A stretch of 64,000 nt of DNA, taken from assembly GCA_016617495.1 (NCBI GenBank), contig WYCU01000002.1, positions 62,001 through 126,000 on the forward strand, given 5' to 3'. A program made the translations under genes and the position numbers. The notes under the pieces are model-generated. The model searched no databases, had not been told where the DNA came from, and saw only the letters and a program-made list of their open reading frames with translations. Source of the stretch: Azonexaceae bacterium s22. GTDB taxonomy: Bacteria; Pseudomonadota; Gammaproteobacteria; Burkholderiales; Rhodocyclaceae. How positions within the stretch are numbered: position 1 is the first letter of the stretch; each line of letters opens with the position of its first letter. Shown piece by piece: positions 15,323 through 23,326 of the stretch.

Positions 15323-16995
15323 GGGAATGAGCGCTCAATCATTAATCCATCATGCGGTGCCGCAGGAATGGCCCAATCCCGCAGGGTCAAGTCAGATCGC
15401 TGGGCATTCAGATAATGCTGACCACGCACCCAACTGATGAGGCGAGGTCCAGGGAGAGCTCCATCCACCATTTTCAAAGCGTTTTCCGCCACCATAGCGA
15501 CCGCGTAAGCGGCGGCAACTGCCGTGTAGCTCTGGAAACGGCTGCTACAACCCGGTTCCTGCCTGATTACGTCGTCGGGCCAATCCACTGCGCCGAGTTT
15601 GCCCATCAAATCTTCATTACCTTGTAGCCATAACGTATCAAACGGCAGGCTGCATACGTGGGCGGCGGCAACATAGGGCTCCATCCAACCAATCAACAAC
15701 GGACAGGGGTGAAGCCGCCGAGCCTGTTCCACCTGCCATCGAACGTCGGGCTCCCCGGTCAAGTCCAGCACCAGATCGACACCCGCCAGTGTATTGTTAT
15801 CGAGCCACTTGCCCGCACTCATCACCATTGGGGTGACGTGACTTGCCGGCTGAGCAGCATTGACTTGCCGAGCAACAGCCTCGGCCTTGTCTTGCCCGAT
15901 AGTGTCAGCACCGAGCAAATGACGGCCAATATTGGCCGGAGCAAGATTGTCTCCGTCGACCAAGGTGATGTAGCCAACGCCGGCTTTGGCCAAGTGTTCC
16001 ACGACCGGGCTACCCAATGCGCCGGCCCCCAGCACCAGGACATGTTGAGTTTGACGATGAGCCACCTCCGGATGCTGGTCGCGCCCTACCGTCCATGCGG
16101 GGTCAAGGCGGTGGACACGCAATGGGAGCGGCGCTGAGAGTGGCGGATAAGTCTTCTTGCCTCGTTCCAGCTCAATTACGGTCGCCGGCCCGCCTGGAAG
16201 CAAATAAGCAAATGCGCAAGTGCTATGGCGCAGCAAGACGATCCGATGGACGCTGCCACCTCGTCGGCGCAACGGGTGGCGAAACGAAGCTCGCTGTGCG
16301 GGTCGAAGACGCCCATTCAACAGTTGATCCAAATCGGCGACCGTGCGCGGCCAAGTCGCTGGCGTAAGGGGATGAGAGAGAGGAATGTCGGCAATCAGCA
16401 CACGGATTTGCTGGGATGCCCTGGCTGCACCAAGCGAGTTGATGGTCCGCCCAGTGAGCGGCATATCCCAATCCCCAGCAATAACGATCCGGCTGGGGAG
16501 CACCAGCAAGCCCTCCCGCACTTGCGGGCGAGTCGGACATTCGTCGATCACCCACATCGCACGAACCGGGTCAGTGTGAGATCTAGCTTGCGCTACCTTG
16601 ATGTACCAGTAATTCAGCGGTTCCGTAGAAAAATCGCCGTCCAGATCACCAGCCAACCAGGGCTCCAGAAACTTTTCTTGGTAGGCAAGCAATAACAGCA
16701 GGGCACGGTCATTGGCTGAGTAGCCAAACCCAGGTCCCGGATCGCCTTCGATGCACAGGGCGCCCGAATCCTCCACGTGGGGGATGCGAAGCACGGCATC
16801 GGGCGACAACATGATCTTCGCTACTGCACGATCTGGAAAACCGTAGGGCAAAACCAGTTCCGCCCAAGCAAAATCGCGGCCCCACGGAAATGACGGCAGC
16901 TTCAGACGAAAGGCTGTTGCCCCACGGGCTCGACTGAGTGGTTTAGGAAGCAGATCGGGAAAATCGTTCCAGAGGCGGGCTACATCCAAACTCAT
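15319..16995 (-). CDS. cap2: CBASS E2-E1 fusion Cap2 (ThiF/UBA-like)
   Basis: 558 residues in two enzymatic parts. The N-terminal E2-like domain (1-~130) has its catalytic Cys81 in SGALCIEGDPGPGFG. The C-terminal ThiF/E1 adenylating domain (from ~315) has the nucleotide loop VLVLGAGALGSPVVEHLAKA (Gly323, 325, 328), the VDGDNLAPANIGRH motif and an E1 catalytic Cys candidate in EPGCSSRFQSY (Cys483). Cap2 activates the C-terminus of the CD-NTase and conjugates it to other molecules, priming it for second-messenger synthesis. It lies 12 nt after the CD-NTase and overlaps Cap3. Confidence 0.93.
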   Translation of the reverse strand: MSLDVARLWNDFPDLLPKPLSRARGATAFRLKLPSFPWGRDFAWAELVLPYGFPDRAVAKIMLSPDAVLRIPHVEDSGALCIEGDPGPGFGYSANDRALLLLLAYQEKFLEPWLAGDLDGDFSTEPLNYWYIKVAQARSHTDPVRAMWVIDECPTRPQVREGLLVLPSRIVIAGDWDMPLTGRTINSLGAARASQQIRVLIADIPLSHPLTPATWPRTVADLDQLLNGRLRPAQRASFRHPLRRRGGSVHRIVLLRHSTCAFAYLLPGGPATVIELERGKKTYPPLSAPLPLRVHRLDPAWTVGRDQHPEVAHRQTQHVLVLGAGALGSPVVEHLAKAGVGYITLVDGDNLAPANIGRHLLGADTIGQDKAEAVARQVNAAQPASHVTPMVMSAGKWLDNNTLAGVDLVLDLTGEPDVRWQVEQARRLHPCPLLIGWMEPYVAAAHVCSLPFDTLWLQGNEDLMGKLGAVDWPDDVIRQEPGCSSRFQSYTAVAAAYAVAMVAENALKMVDGALPGPRLISWVRGQHYLNAQRSDLTLRDWAIPAAPHDGLMIERSFP

Positions 16996-17007
16996 CAGGT
17001 GGGTGTG

Positions 17008-18282
17008 TCACGCGAGGCCGGTGGTTTTGGGGGGCGGAGATGGGGGGCGGCGCATTGGCTGCAGATTGCCGGAGCCGCCTGAACCGGAGTTGTTGGCGCC
17101 ACACCCGAATACCGAGCGCACTCGCTCGCGAATTTCTGGAGGGTCGGTTGCGGCCAAGATAGTACGCATGTCGGCAGCAAGAATATCGCACCAAGTTTCG
17201 AACGCCTCGTAGCGCTCTCCTTCATCCATGTTCCAGCGTTCGGCAAAGTTTTCGCCTTCGACGGTCGGGTTGTCGACGCGGTATTTGCCGTTTAGTTTGA
17301 CGACCATACCTGGCAACAGATCAGCAAGGTCGGCCAATAGCTCTATGGGGTGCCCGTATGTCCGCCCAAGGTCCGCAAGCCCGGCGTAGCATGACGTCAG
17401 CAATGTAACGATGATGATGGAAATCGGCTTAAATTCCTTGTCAATCTTCTGACGATAGACACACATGTCCCGGTGCCGCTTGAAAAGCCGGATCGCGACC
17501 TTGAGTGTATCGGTAATTTCGACCTCCTGATCTGGAACGGGCTCGATGCTGAGCGATTTGTTGAGGGCAGTGGCTGCCTCCAGGGCGACAAAGCGAATCA
17601 GCTGACGCTGGGCGATGTCGTTCACCCACTTCGTCATTCCCTCCGGGTTGGACGTCTTCCATTGACGGGTCCTATTGTCGACCACCGCGAGGGCCGTGCT
17701 GCGATACTGCTCAACAGGAATGTATCGGCGGGCCACAGCTTCGCGTACTACCGTTGGCACCGTATCCAGAGGAACGGAGGGAGTGAACTCAAGGTAGAAA
17801 GGGTCGCCAGTAAAGTCGACGTTCCAGCAGCGGTTCTTGCGAGTTGGCTCAAGGGGCTCCAACGCTTTACCTACCTCGTCGAAAAAGGCAATGGGATCGC
17901 GGGCTGCGATGCGGTTCAAATCGACCTGGCAAACAGCATCGACGTCGAATTTTGAGCGGTCGGGTGATCGGATCAATGTCTGGGTACTGGCGGAGCCTTG
18001 CGGCAAAACCTTGATCGCGTCGTCCGGCCATTTCAGTTCGCTTACCAGGCGACGCGCTACCGAGTGGTAAGCCTTCGCTGCGTTGTCAATTTGATCCTGT
18101 GGCACCGTAATGTGCTGGTTGACGTAGTTCAGTTCCCGAGCCCATGGCCCCAGCGCCTGTACTTGGTCGTGATAGCTCTCGAGAGCGATACCCTTACTGA
18201 GAGAAGCCACGGCTTCTACGAGCCGCACACGACGGTTCCGTTCGGCATTCAAGACGAGATTGGCATTTTTTGAGGGTGGCAC
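17008..18282 (-). CDS. CD-NTase, CBASS cyclic oligonucleotide synthase
   Basis: 424 residues, GTG start with AAGGAG 5 nt upstream. A DncV/cGAS-like nucleotidyltransferase: the GS loop LPQGSASTQTLI (Gly96-Ser97) and the metal-binding pair KFDVDAV (Asp113, Asp115) are clear, with FYLEFTP (Glu165) as probable third acidic residue in place of the usual Asp. On phage infection such enzymes make a cyclic di- or trinucleotide that activates the effector. The C-terminus is a flexible Gly/Ser/Pro tail ending in ...KTTGLA, the sort of end that Cap2 conjugates. Clade and product cannot be told from sequence alone. Confidence 0.92.
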   Translation of the reverse strand: MPPSKNANLVLNAERNRRVRLVEAVASLSKGIALESYHDQVQALGPWARELNYVNQHITVPQDQIDNAAKAYHSVARRLVSELKWPDDAIKVLPQGSASTQTLIRSPDRSKFDVDAVCQVDLNRIAARDPIAFFDEVGKALEPLEPTRKNRCWNVDFTGDPFYLEFTPSVPLDTVPTVVREAVARRYIPVEQYRSTALAVVDNRTRQWKTSNPEGMTKWVNDIAQRQLIRFVALEAATALNKSLSIEPVPDQEVEITDTLKVAIRLFKRHRDMCVYRQKIDKEFKPISIIIVTLLTSCYAGLADLGRTYGHPIELLADLADLLPGMVVKLNGKYRVDNPTVEGENFAERWNMDEGERYEAFETWCDILAADMRTILAATDPPEIRERVRSVFGCGANNSGSGGSGNLQPMRRPPSPPPKTTGLA

Positions 18283-18292
18283 GACAAGCTCC

Positions 18293-19894
18293 TTAGCGGA
18301 TTGCGATGCAATAGGACTGGGACCCGTCCGAGGCGCTTACCTCGTGGCCACTTATGGAAAATGCCGGCACGAATTTATCCTCGCGACTGGCGCGGTCGTA
18401 AATCGTGTATAGCGGATGGTGACCGGCCTGCAGCATCTGGCCGAACCGGAAAACGGTGCTGGCTGGGCTGATCGCAATCAGGTGGGCCTTGCGCACACGC
18501 ATCACGTCTTGAAGGTGATTAATAGCTCGCCTGGCCACTTGCGTGAACTGATCGAGATCTTGCGGGTGCGCAATGCAATCGAAGCTCGGATGGGGCGTTG
18601 TGATGCGGATCCACGGCATTTGACCGGCGGCGATCTTTGGCGCCAACTCAGTTGGCATTGCCTGCTCATCCATGCCGGCGGTGAGTTCGAGTGTTACCAA
18701 GACCTCATCCGTTCGGTCGGTGCTGAGCCCTTCCACAGCAAAGGTCCCTGCCGGCCTGGGTGTTGCGCTCTTCTCCCAGGCCCAAGCGCGGCGATCTCGC
18801 TGGTACTGGAAAACCTGGATGGCTCGCGCCTCTCCCATCAGACGGCCGGCCAACACCATTGTCGCGTTGTGATGGAGCGGGAATACCGCCAGCTCGTCGG
18901 TATCGGCCTCGTTGGGGCTGTTGAAACGAGTGACGAGTTCACGGATTTGGTGCTCGTGCTCCCGCAAATAATTGGGCCAGAACCCGGGTGTATTCCGATC
19001 GTCACGCTGGGAAGTGCGGCGAACATAGTGCGCAACACCGGGGAGCATCGCCCGGTCTGTTGCCAAGATAGCCTCGATGAATTCGGATTCATGGAAACAC
19101 GTGGGAACGTAGGCGAGGTTGGCGTGAATAGTCATCGCCTTTGCACGCGGAAAACGCATCGATTCCATGTAGCCCCTGACCATATCCCTGTGGGTCTGGC
19201 GCATTGCAACCAGAGTCGGCTCGTCATAAACATCGGGGGCAAATGAATCAATGAGGCGATGATGCGCATCGCACATCAGCATGATGTTGTCCGGATTGTC
19301 GGAAAGCGGATGTGACCTCTGCTGGCAGCCTCGCGGCCCCTGCGGATCTGAGGCGACGATATGGGCAAGGTAGCCTACCCGAGCCGGTTGGCTATACAGA
19401 GGAATGTTTGAAAGGTCCGCTGCGCATCCAGTAAACATGCAGCGGCCGCCAGCATCGGCCCAGACCTTTTGGGCGGTTTTGGGTGTAATTGCCGGGCCTC
19501 GACCACTGACCCGGCCCAGCATTTCTTGGCGGGCGTCAATGAGATCTGCAATCTCGACCTCCGACATTCCCTGAGCAAGCAACCATGACGGATCAGCAGT
19601 GCTGGCTGCGGTCAACATATCTTGCGGCAACGCCAAACATAGCAGTCGGTTGCTTCGGGCAAGCTTCTTTAGAGCGGTCTTCGATTTGCTCTCCGGGTCC
19701 GCGGAAAACAGGGTAAGCGACGGATCATTGCAGTCAAAGACTTTACAAACAAATCCGGCGTGGAGATATCCGACCTTACGTTTCCGTTTGGAATGGTCGT
19801 TTAGCCATGCGGCCAAGGCAACATCATCCATATAATGAGAGTTGGGTAGGCCACCAGGAAATGGTGCAACTGCTGGGACGTTATTTGGACTCAT
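18293..19894 (-). CDS. cap5: CBASS effector, HNH nuclease-SAVED (Cap5-type)
   Basis: 533 residues. The HNH-type nuclease domain spans about 140-215 (Cys152/Cys157 in RCMFTGC, HIV His178, NIMLMCDAHHRLID with Asn203, Cys208, His211). The C-terminal SAVED cyclic-nucleotide sensor runs from about 250 to 533 (VFQYQRDRRAWAWE near 365; HPLYTIYDR near 497). In Cap5, ligand binding to SAVED assembles the nuclease, which degrades DNA and kills or arrests the cell. First gene of the operon. An extra ~130-residue N-terminal region has no recognised domain; characterised Cap5 proteins are near 390 residues. Confidence 0.9.
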   Translation of the reverse strand: MSPNNVPAVAPFPGGLPNSHYMDDVALAAWLNDHSKRKRKVGYLHAGFVCKVFDCNDPSLTLFSADPESKSKTALKKLARSNRLLCLALPQDMLTAASTADPSWLLAQGMSEVEIADLIDARQEMLGRVSGRGPAITPKTAQKVWADAGGRCMFTGCAADLSNIPLYSQPARVGYLAHIVASDPQGPRGCQQRSHPLSDNPDNIMLMCDAHHRLIDSFAPDVYDEPTLVAMRQTHRDMVRGYMESMRFPRAKAMTIHANLAYVPTCFHESEFIEAILATDRAMLPGVAHYVRRTSQRDDRNTPGFWPNYLREHEHQIRELVTRFNSPNEADTDELAVFPLHHNATMVLAGRLMGEARAIQVFQYQRDRRAWAWEKSATPRPAGTFAVEGLSTDRTDEVLVTLELTAGMDEQAMPTELAPKIAAGQMPWIRITTPHPSFDCIAHPQDLDQFTQVARRAINHLQDVMRVRKAHLIAISPASTVFRFGQMLQAGHHPLYTIYDRASREDKFVPAFSISGHEVSASDGSQSYCIAIR

Positions 19895-20345
19895 GTTTGT
19901 TGTTGGCTTTTATCTTGACTCGGCATACCTATAGATAGGCATCAACCGTTCATATAGGAGCGAGAAAGGCCATTTCAACAGCATGGGTATAATTATTTTT
20001 GGGATGCTAGGCCGTAAGCAGGGACCTTGGTGTTTCGTATAACAATTACGACTTCGGTGATGGCGCTAATTTGCTTGACAGACTACACGAGGTCGCAATA
20101 GCCTCCACCTAGGCGATTACGGGTTCACGCCTGCATCACAGAACCTGCTACTCTGCGGCAAGCCCGCTGACTTCCCCGAGTGGTAAACGGGATTTAATCC
20201 GTCCAAGCAATCCATTACGGACGCTAGAATTCTGGTTGCTTTCAAAGCAAGAAGATAATTCAGAAACGCCATATCCGGATCGGTAGTGTGGTGGCATGGA
20301 TCGTATGCCCCATGCCTCTTCGCAATCTTGGATCGGTGCCCGGTC
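19895..20345. other. Intergenic region between the CBASS operon and the transposase
   Basis: About 450 bp of AT-richer DNA without a supported gene. It must hold the CBASS operon promoter (reverse) and probably the transposase promoter (forward). ORFs in it lack ribosome-binding sites. A short dyad CCTAT-AG-ATAGG lies about 35 bp upstream of the effector start; no further structure was assigned. Confidence 0.5.
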
Positions 20346-21455
20346 ATGACAGCGCATTTCTGGCTGTCATCCGACGCCATTACGATCACCCAGGAGTCGA
20401 TCGGCGCGATGACCGATGAGCAGGCACGTCTATTCCTGGCGGAATTGCGCTGGGGAAGTGCTGATCAACAGATTTGCCCTGAATGTGGCGTACTTGACCG
20501 GCACTATCACATCCGAACACGCAAGCAATGGCGATGCAAACACTGCTTCCATACGTTCTCTGTAACCTCGGGGACACCCTTTGCAGACAGAAAGATTGGC
20601 TATCGCAAACTGCTGTTGGCATTGTTTGCATTCGTGATCAATCAGAAGGGCATTGCCGCTTTGGCGTTGAGGCGCATTATCGGCGGCCAGTACAGAACAT
20701 CCTTCACACTACTCCATAAGCTACGTGAAGCCATCATGCTCACCACTTGCCAGGATCAACTGGAAGGCGTGGTAGAAATCGATGGTGGCCATTTTTCTGG
20801 CCGAAAGAGAAAAGGGCGCAAGAAGAAAAAGACCAAGAAAGAGAATAAACAAGTTCCCGGCAAGTACGCTCAGCATCGGAACAAAGCTCCGCAGGGCGCC
20901 TTTCCGTTTCATCCGAATCGGCGGATCATTATCGCGTTGCGTGAAATTTCTCAGGAGACGACTGGCGCCATCAACAAATACAACGGAAAGCCAATTGGTA
21001 AGGGCGCCACGAGAACAGTCGTGGCAGTCTGCCGTTCAGAGAACAACGTCGATGTCGAAGCGCTGATCCGGAAGCACGTGGCCACGTCCTCCACTATCCG
21101 AACCGACGAAATGCCGTCCTACAGCAATGTCAAACTCATGGGTTATATCCACGAGGTAGTGAATCATTCAGTCGAGTTTTCATCCGACGAGGGCTACAAC
21201 GAAAATCAGGCCGAAAGCTTTTTTAGTAGGATGCGGCGTGCATGTATCGGCATTTACCATCGCATCACACCGAAATACATGCTCGACTACGCAACCGAGA
21301 CGGCTTGGCGAGAGGATGTCCGACGAAAAGACACGAAGACCCAGCTCACCGAATTGTTTAGTCGGATTTGCAGGGCGGGTTTGTCGAAAGACTGGAAAGG
21401 CTATTGCCACGGCAACCGGCGGCAAGTTGAACTGCTATTCCAGGGGAATGCCTGA
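20346..21455 (+). CDS. IS1595-family DDE transposase
   Basis: 369 residues from ATG 20346 (a GTG 20 codons upstream is also in frame). An N-terminal zinc ribbon with CPECG ... CKHCFHTF (about 44-75) is typical of IS1595. The ISXO2-like DDE core has first Asp in VEIDGGHFSG, second Asp in IRTDEMPSY, and the third acidic position in YNENQAESFFSRMRR. A Lys-rich insertion (about 165-185) separates strands. Full length with all catalytic residues, so probably functional. It mobilises the element by cut-and-paste or copy pathways on the 23-bp ends. Its end overlaps the convergent coiled-coil gene by 21 bp. Confidence 0.93.
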   Translation: MTAHFWLSSDAITITQESIGAMTDEQARLFLAELRWGSADQQICPECGVLDRHYHIRTRKQWRCKHCFHTFSVTSGTPFADRKIGYRKLLLALFAFVINQKGIAALALRRIIGGQYRTSFTLLHKLREAIMLTTCQDQLEGVVEIDGGHFSGRKRKGRKKKKTKKENKQVPGKYAQHRNKAPQGAFPFHPNRRIIIALREISQETTGAINKYNGKPIGKGATRTVVAVCRSENNVDVEALIRKHVATSSTIRTDEMPSYSNVKLMGYIHEVVNHSVEFSSDEGYNENQAESFFSRMRRACIGIYHRITPKYMLDYATETAWREDVRRKDTKTQLTELFSRICRAGLSKDWKGYCHGNRRQVELLFQGNA

Positions 21456-21983
21456 TGTGTCGGCTGGCCCCACCCATTGCCAGTAAGCGACAGAGTGCCC
21501 GTCACGAACGGTCTCTTCGGGATATCTCACGACGACGCCCTTCTTGACCAGCTTGCGCAGTCGTTTCCGGATTGAGGAGCTGGTTTCAACGCGTTCCGCA
21601 TTTGTTCCGACTGGCATCTCAAACTTGGCAACCAAGTAGGTCGTGATTGCCCCGGTGGTCAATGGTTCCCCTGCCGCCTGTAGAAGTTTGACGAGTTCCT
21701 TGATCACCTTGCCATATGAGGTAGTCGGTAGCTTTGGCCAGCGTCGAATTGCCCTGATGTCGTCAATCGACACATCCATTTCTTCAGTGAGTGCTTTTTG
21801 CAGGTCCGCCAGGCGAATTTCAGCGGCGCGAATCGCAGCGCGAGAACTCCTGAACTCATTCGCTGACAGCGTTAGCTGCTCTTTGGCTTTGTCAGCCACG
21901 CTTTTCTGAGAAAGCAGTTCACCTTTGGTGTAGGCGATATCGCGAATGATCCGATTGAGTTTGTTTCCGAGATGATTTGCCAT
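21435..21983 (-). CDS. Coiled-coil / winged-helix passenger protein (hypothetical)
   Basis: 182 residues. Residues 1-~75 are heptad-rich (LLSQKSVADKAKEQLTLSAN and on), likely a coiled coil. The rest (about 85-175) looks like a winged-helix fold: LLQAAGEPLTTGAITTYLV, then SSSIRKRLRKLVKKGVVVRY, ending YWQWVG. This resembles DNA-binding wHTH modules that read repeats or regulate. It is the last gene before the right terminal repeat (36 bp away) and is convergent with the transposase. It may be an accessory transposition or regulatory protein; no named family was recognised. Confidence 0.65.
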   Translation of the reverse strand: MANHLGNKLNRIIRDIAYTKGELLSQKSVADKAKEQLTLSANEFRSSRAAIRAAEIRLADLQKALTEEMDVSIDDIRAIRRWPKLPTTSYGKVIKELVKLLQAAGEPLTTGAITTYLVAKFEMPVGTNAERVETSSSIRKRLRKLVKKGVVVRYPEETVRDGHSVAYWQWVGPADTSGIPLE

Positions 21984-22018
21984 CCCGGAATTGTGATCAA
22001 AGCATCACGCCTTTGTCG

Positions 22019-22041
22019 TGTGCATCAGATACATAATTGCG
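22019..22041 (-). repeat. Right terminal inverted repeat of the transposon
   Basis: Exact reverse complement of 10178-10200 over all 23 bp. Confidence 0.92.
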
Positions 22042-22049
22042 TGCCAAAA
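22042..22049. repeat. 8-bp target-site duplication, right copy
   Basis: TGCCAAAA in direct orientation with 10170-10177, immediately outside the right terminal repeat. The A-rich part also belongs to the T-tract of the rpmG terminator on the other strand. Confidence 0.88.
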
Positions 22050-22075
22050 AACAAAACCCGCCGAGGGGCGGGTTT
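22044..22075 (-). terminator. Terminator of rpmB-rpmG
   Basis: On the reverse strand AAACCCGCC / GGCGGGTTT with a 4-nt loop, followed by a T-rich tract. The transposon inserted at the distal edge of this terminator and duplicated part of its T-tract, leaving the terminator intact. Confidence 0.85.
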
Positions 22076-22097
22076 GTCGAATACTGGAATGCGCTGA

Positions 22098-22265
22098 TTA
22101 CTTCAGCTTCACTTCCTTGTAGGCCACATGCTTGCGAGCCTTCGGGTCGTACTTCATGAACTCCAGTTTTTCAGGCGTCGTACGCTTGTTCTTGGAGGTG
22201 GTATAGAAGTGACCGGTACCCGCAGTGGATTCCAGCTTGATCTTTTCGCGACCGCCTTTAGCCAT
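22098..22265 (-). CDS. rpmG: 50S ribosomal protein L33
   Basis: 55 residues beginning [20 protein letters not shown], the canonical proteobacterial L33 sequence and length, ending [18 protein letters not shown]. No Cys pairs, so it is the zinc-independent (C-) type. It lies downstream of rpmB, as usual, 19 bp apart, and is followed by a terminator. Confidence 0.97.
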   Translation of the reverse strand: MAKGGREKIKLESTAGTGHFYTTSKNKRTTPEKLEFMKYDPKARKHVAYKEVKLK

Positions 22266-22284
22266 TTTTCAATCCCTTCCTAAA

Positions 22285-22518
22285 TCAGACTTCGCCGCGG
22301 GCACGCAGATCGGCCAGCACGACATCAATGCCGAGCTTGTCGATGGTACGCAGGCCAGCGTTGGAAACGCGAAGGCGAACGAAACGGTTTTCGCTTTCGA
22401 CCCAGAAGCGGCGATACTGCAGATTCGGCAGGAAGCGGCGCTTCGTTTTGTTGTTGGCGTGGGAAACGTTGTTCCCTACCATCGGGCTTTTGCCCGTGAC
22501 TTGGCAGACTCGCGCCAT
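22285..22518 (-). CDS. rpmB: 50S ribosomal protein L28
   Basis: 77 residues from ATG 22518, giving the standard [20 protein letters not shown] start; the reading frame stays open upstream but without homology. First gene of the rpmB-rpmG operon. Basic, RNA-binding component of the large ribosomal subunit. Confidence 0.97.
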   Translation of the reverse strand: MARVCQVTGKSPMVGNNVSHANNKTKRRFLPNLQYRRFWVESENRFVRLRVSNAGLRTIDKLGIDVVLADLRARGEV

Positions 22519-22601
22519 GATGGTGCTCCAGAATTCGCTAGAAGAAAGCCCGTGATTATAGCGAATGAAGGCGTCTAAGTTCAAGCAATATTTGTGTTTT
22601 T

Positions 22602-23282
22602 CTAAAGTAATCCGCGCTCGGCAAATGAAAGTGGCGGACTGTTTCCCGCCACGATGAAGTGGTCGAGGACGTTTACATCAATGAGTGCCAGGGCGTTTTT
22701 CAGGGCCTGGGTCAGCGTCCGGTCGGCATCCGAGGGGGCTGTATTGCCGGAAGGGTGGTTATGGGCAAGGATGACTGCGGCAGCATTCGCCGCCAAGGCT
22801 GCCTTGACCACTTCTCTTGGGTAGACGCTGGTTTGTGTCAGCGTACCTGTAAACAATGCATCCGCACGAATGAGTCGATTCTGGGCGTCCAGCCAGAGGG
22901 CGAGAAATACTTCCTGCGGCTGGCCGGCCAGCCTGAGGCGCAGCCAATCGCGCACGGCGGTCGGCGACGTGAGGCTGTCGCGTTGGGCCATGTCCTGCAT
23001 CAGGGCGCGTCGCGCGAGTTCGAAGCTGGCTTTGAGTTGGGCGGCCTTGGCCTGGCCGATACCGGAAACGCTGGCGAGTTCTCCAAGCGAGGCCTCCACC
23101 AGCGCACCCAGTTGGCCGTCGAAGCGCTGCAAGAGATCGCGTGCGAGATCGACCGCGCTTTTTCCGCGGACGCCGACGCGCAAATAGATTGCCAGCAACT
23201 CGGCATCGGACAGAGCTTCCGGCCCCAACGAGAGCAGGCGCTCACGCGGGCGCTCGCCTTCGGGCCAATCGGTGATCGCCAT
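22602..23282 (-). CDS. radC: RadC family JAB-domain protein
   Basis: 226 residues from ATG 23282 ([17 protein letters not shown]...), the usual RadC start. It has an N-terminal helix-hairpin-helix part ([20 protein letters not shown], about 65-84) and a C-terminal JAB/MPN domain with the metal motif [14 protein letters not shown] (about 173-186) and a conserved Glu. Despite the name, a DNA-repair role is not established; the family is a putative metalloprotease-like protein. Divergent from coaBC with 44 bp between starts. Confidence 0.94.
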   Translation of the reverse strand: MAITDWPEGERPRERLLSLGPEALSDAELLAIYLRVGVRGKSAVDLARDLLQRFDGQLGALVEASLGELASVSGIGQAKAAQLKASFELARRALMQDMAQRDSLTSPTAVRDWLRLRLAGQPQEVFLALWLDAQNRLIRADALFTGTLTQTSVYPREVVKAALAANAAAVILAHNHPSGNTAPSDADRTLTQALKNALALIDVNVLDHFIVAGNSPPLSFAERGLL

Positions 23283-23326
23283 GCGCTTTCCAGTAAAATG
23301 GGAAGCTCGCATTTTAAGGCACGACC

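Larger units (their letters stand above)
10178..22041. mobile_element. IS1595-family transposon carrying a type II CBASS defence operon and other cargo
   Basis: The 11,864-bp element is bounded by perfect 23-bp inverted repeats (10178-10200 and 22019-22041) and by the direct octamer TGCCAAAA on both outer sides. It encodes an IS1595-type DDE transposase near its right end. Cargo differs from the flanks: visibly lower GC, no core functions, defence genes. Removing the element and one octamer joins the end of dsbB to the rpmG terminator, a sensible core junction. IS1595 members with passenger genes are known; one of this size with CBASS is, to my knowledge, unusual. The intact repeats, duplication and transposase suggest recent insertion. 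Confidence 0.9.

Noticed and set aside
10178-22041. Tyrosine-recombinase genomic island or prophage
   Set aside because: No integrase, tRNA target or phage structural gene; the inverted ends, 8-bp duplication and DDE transposase point to transposition instead.
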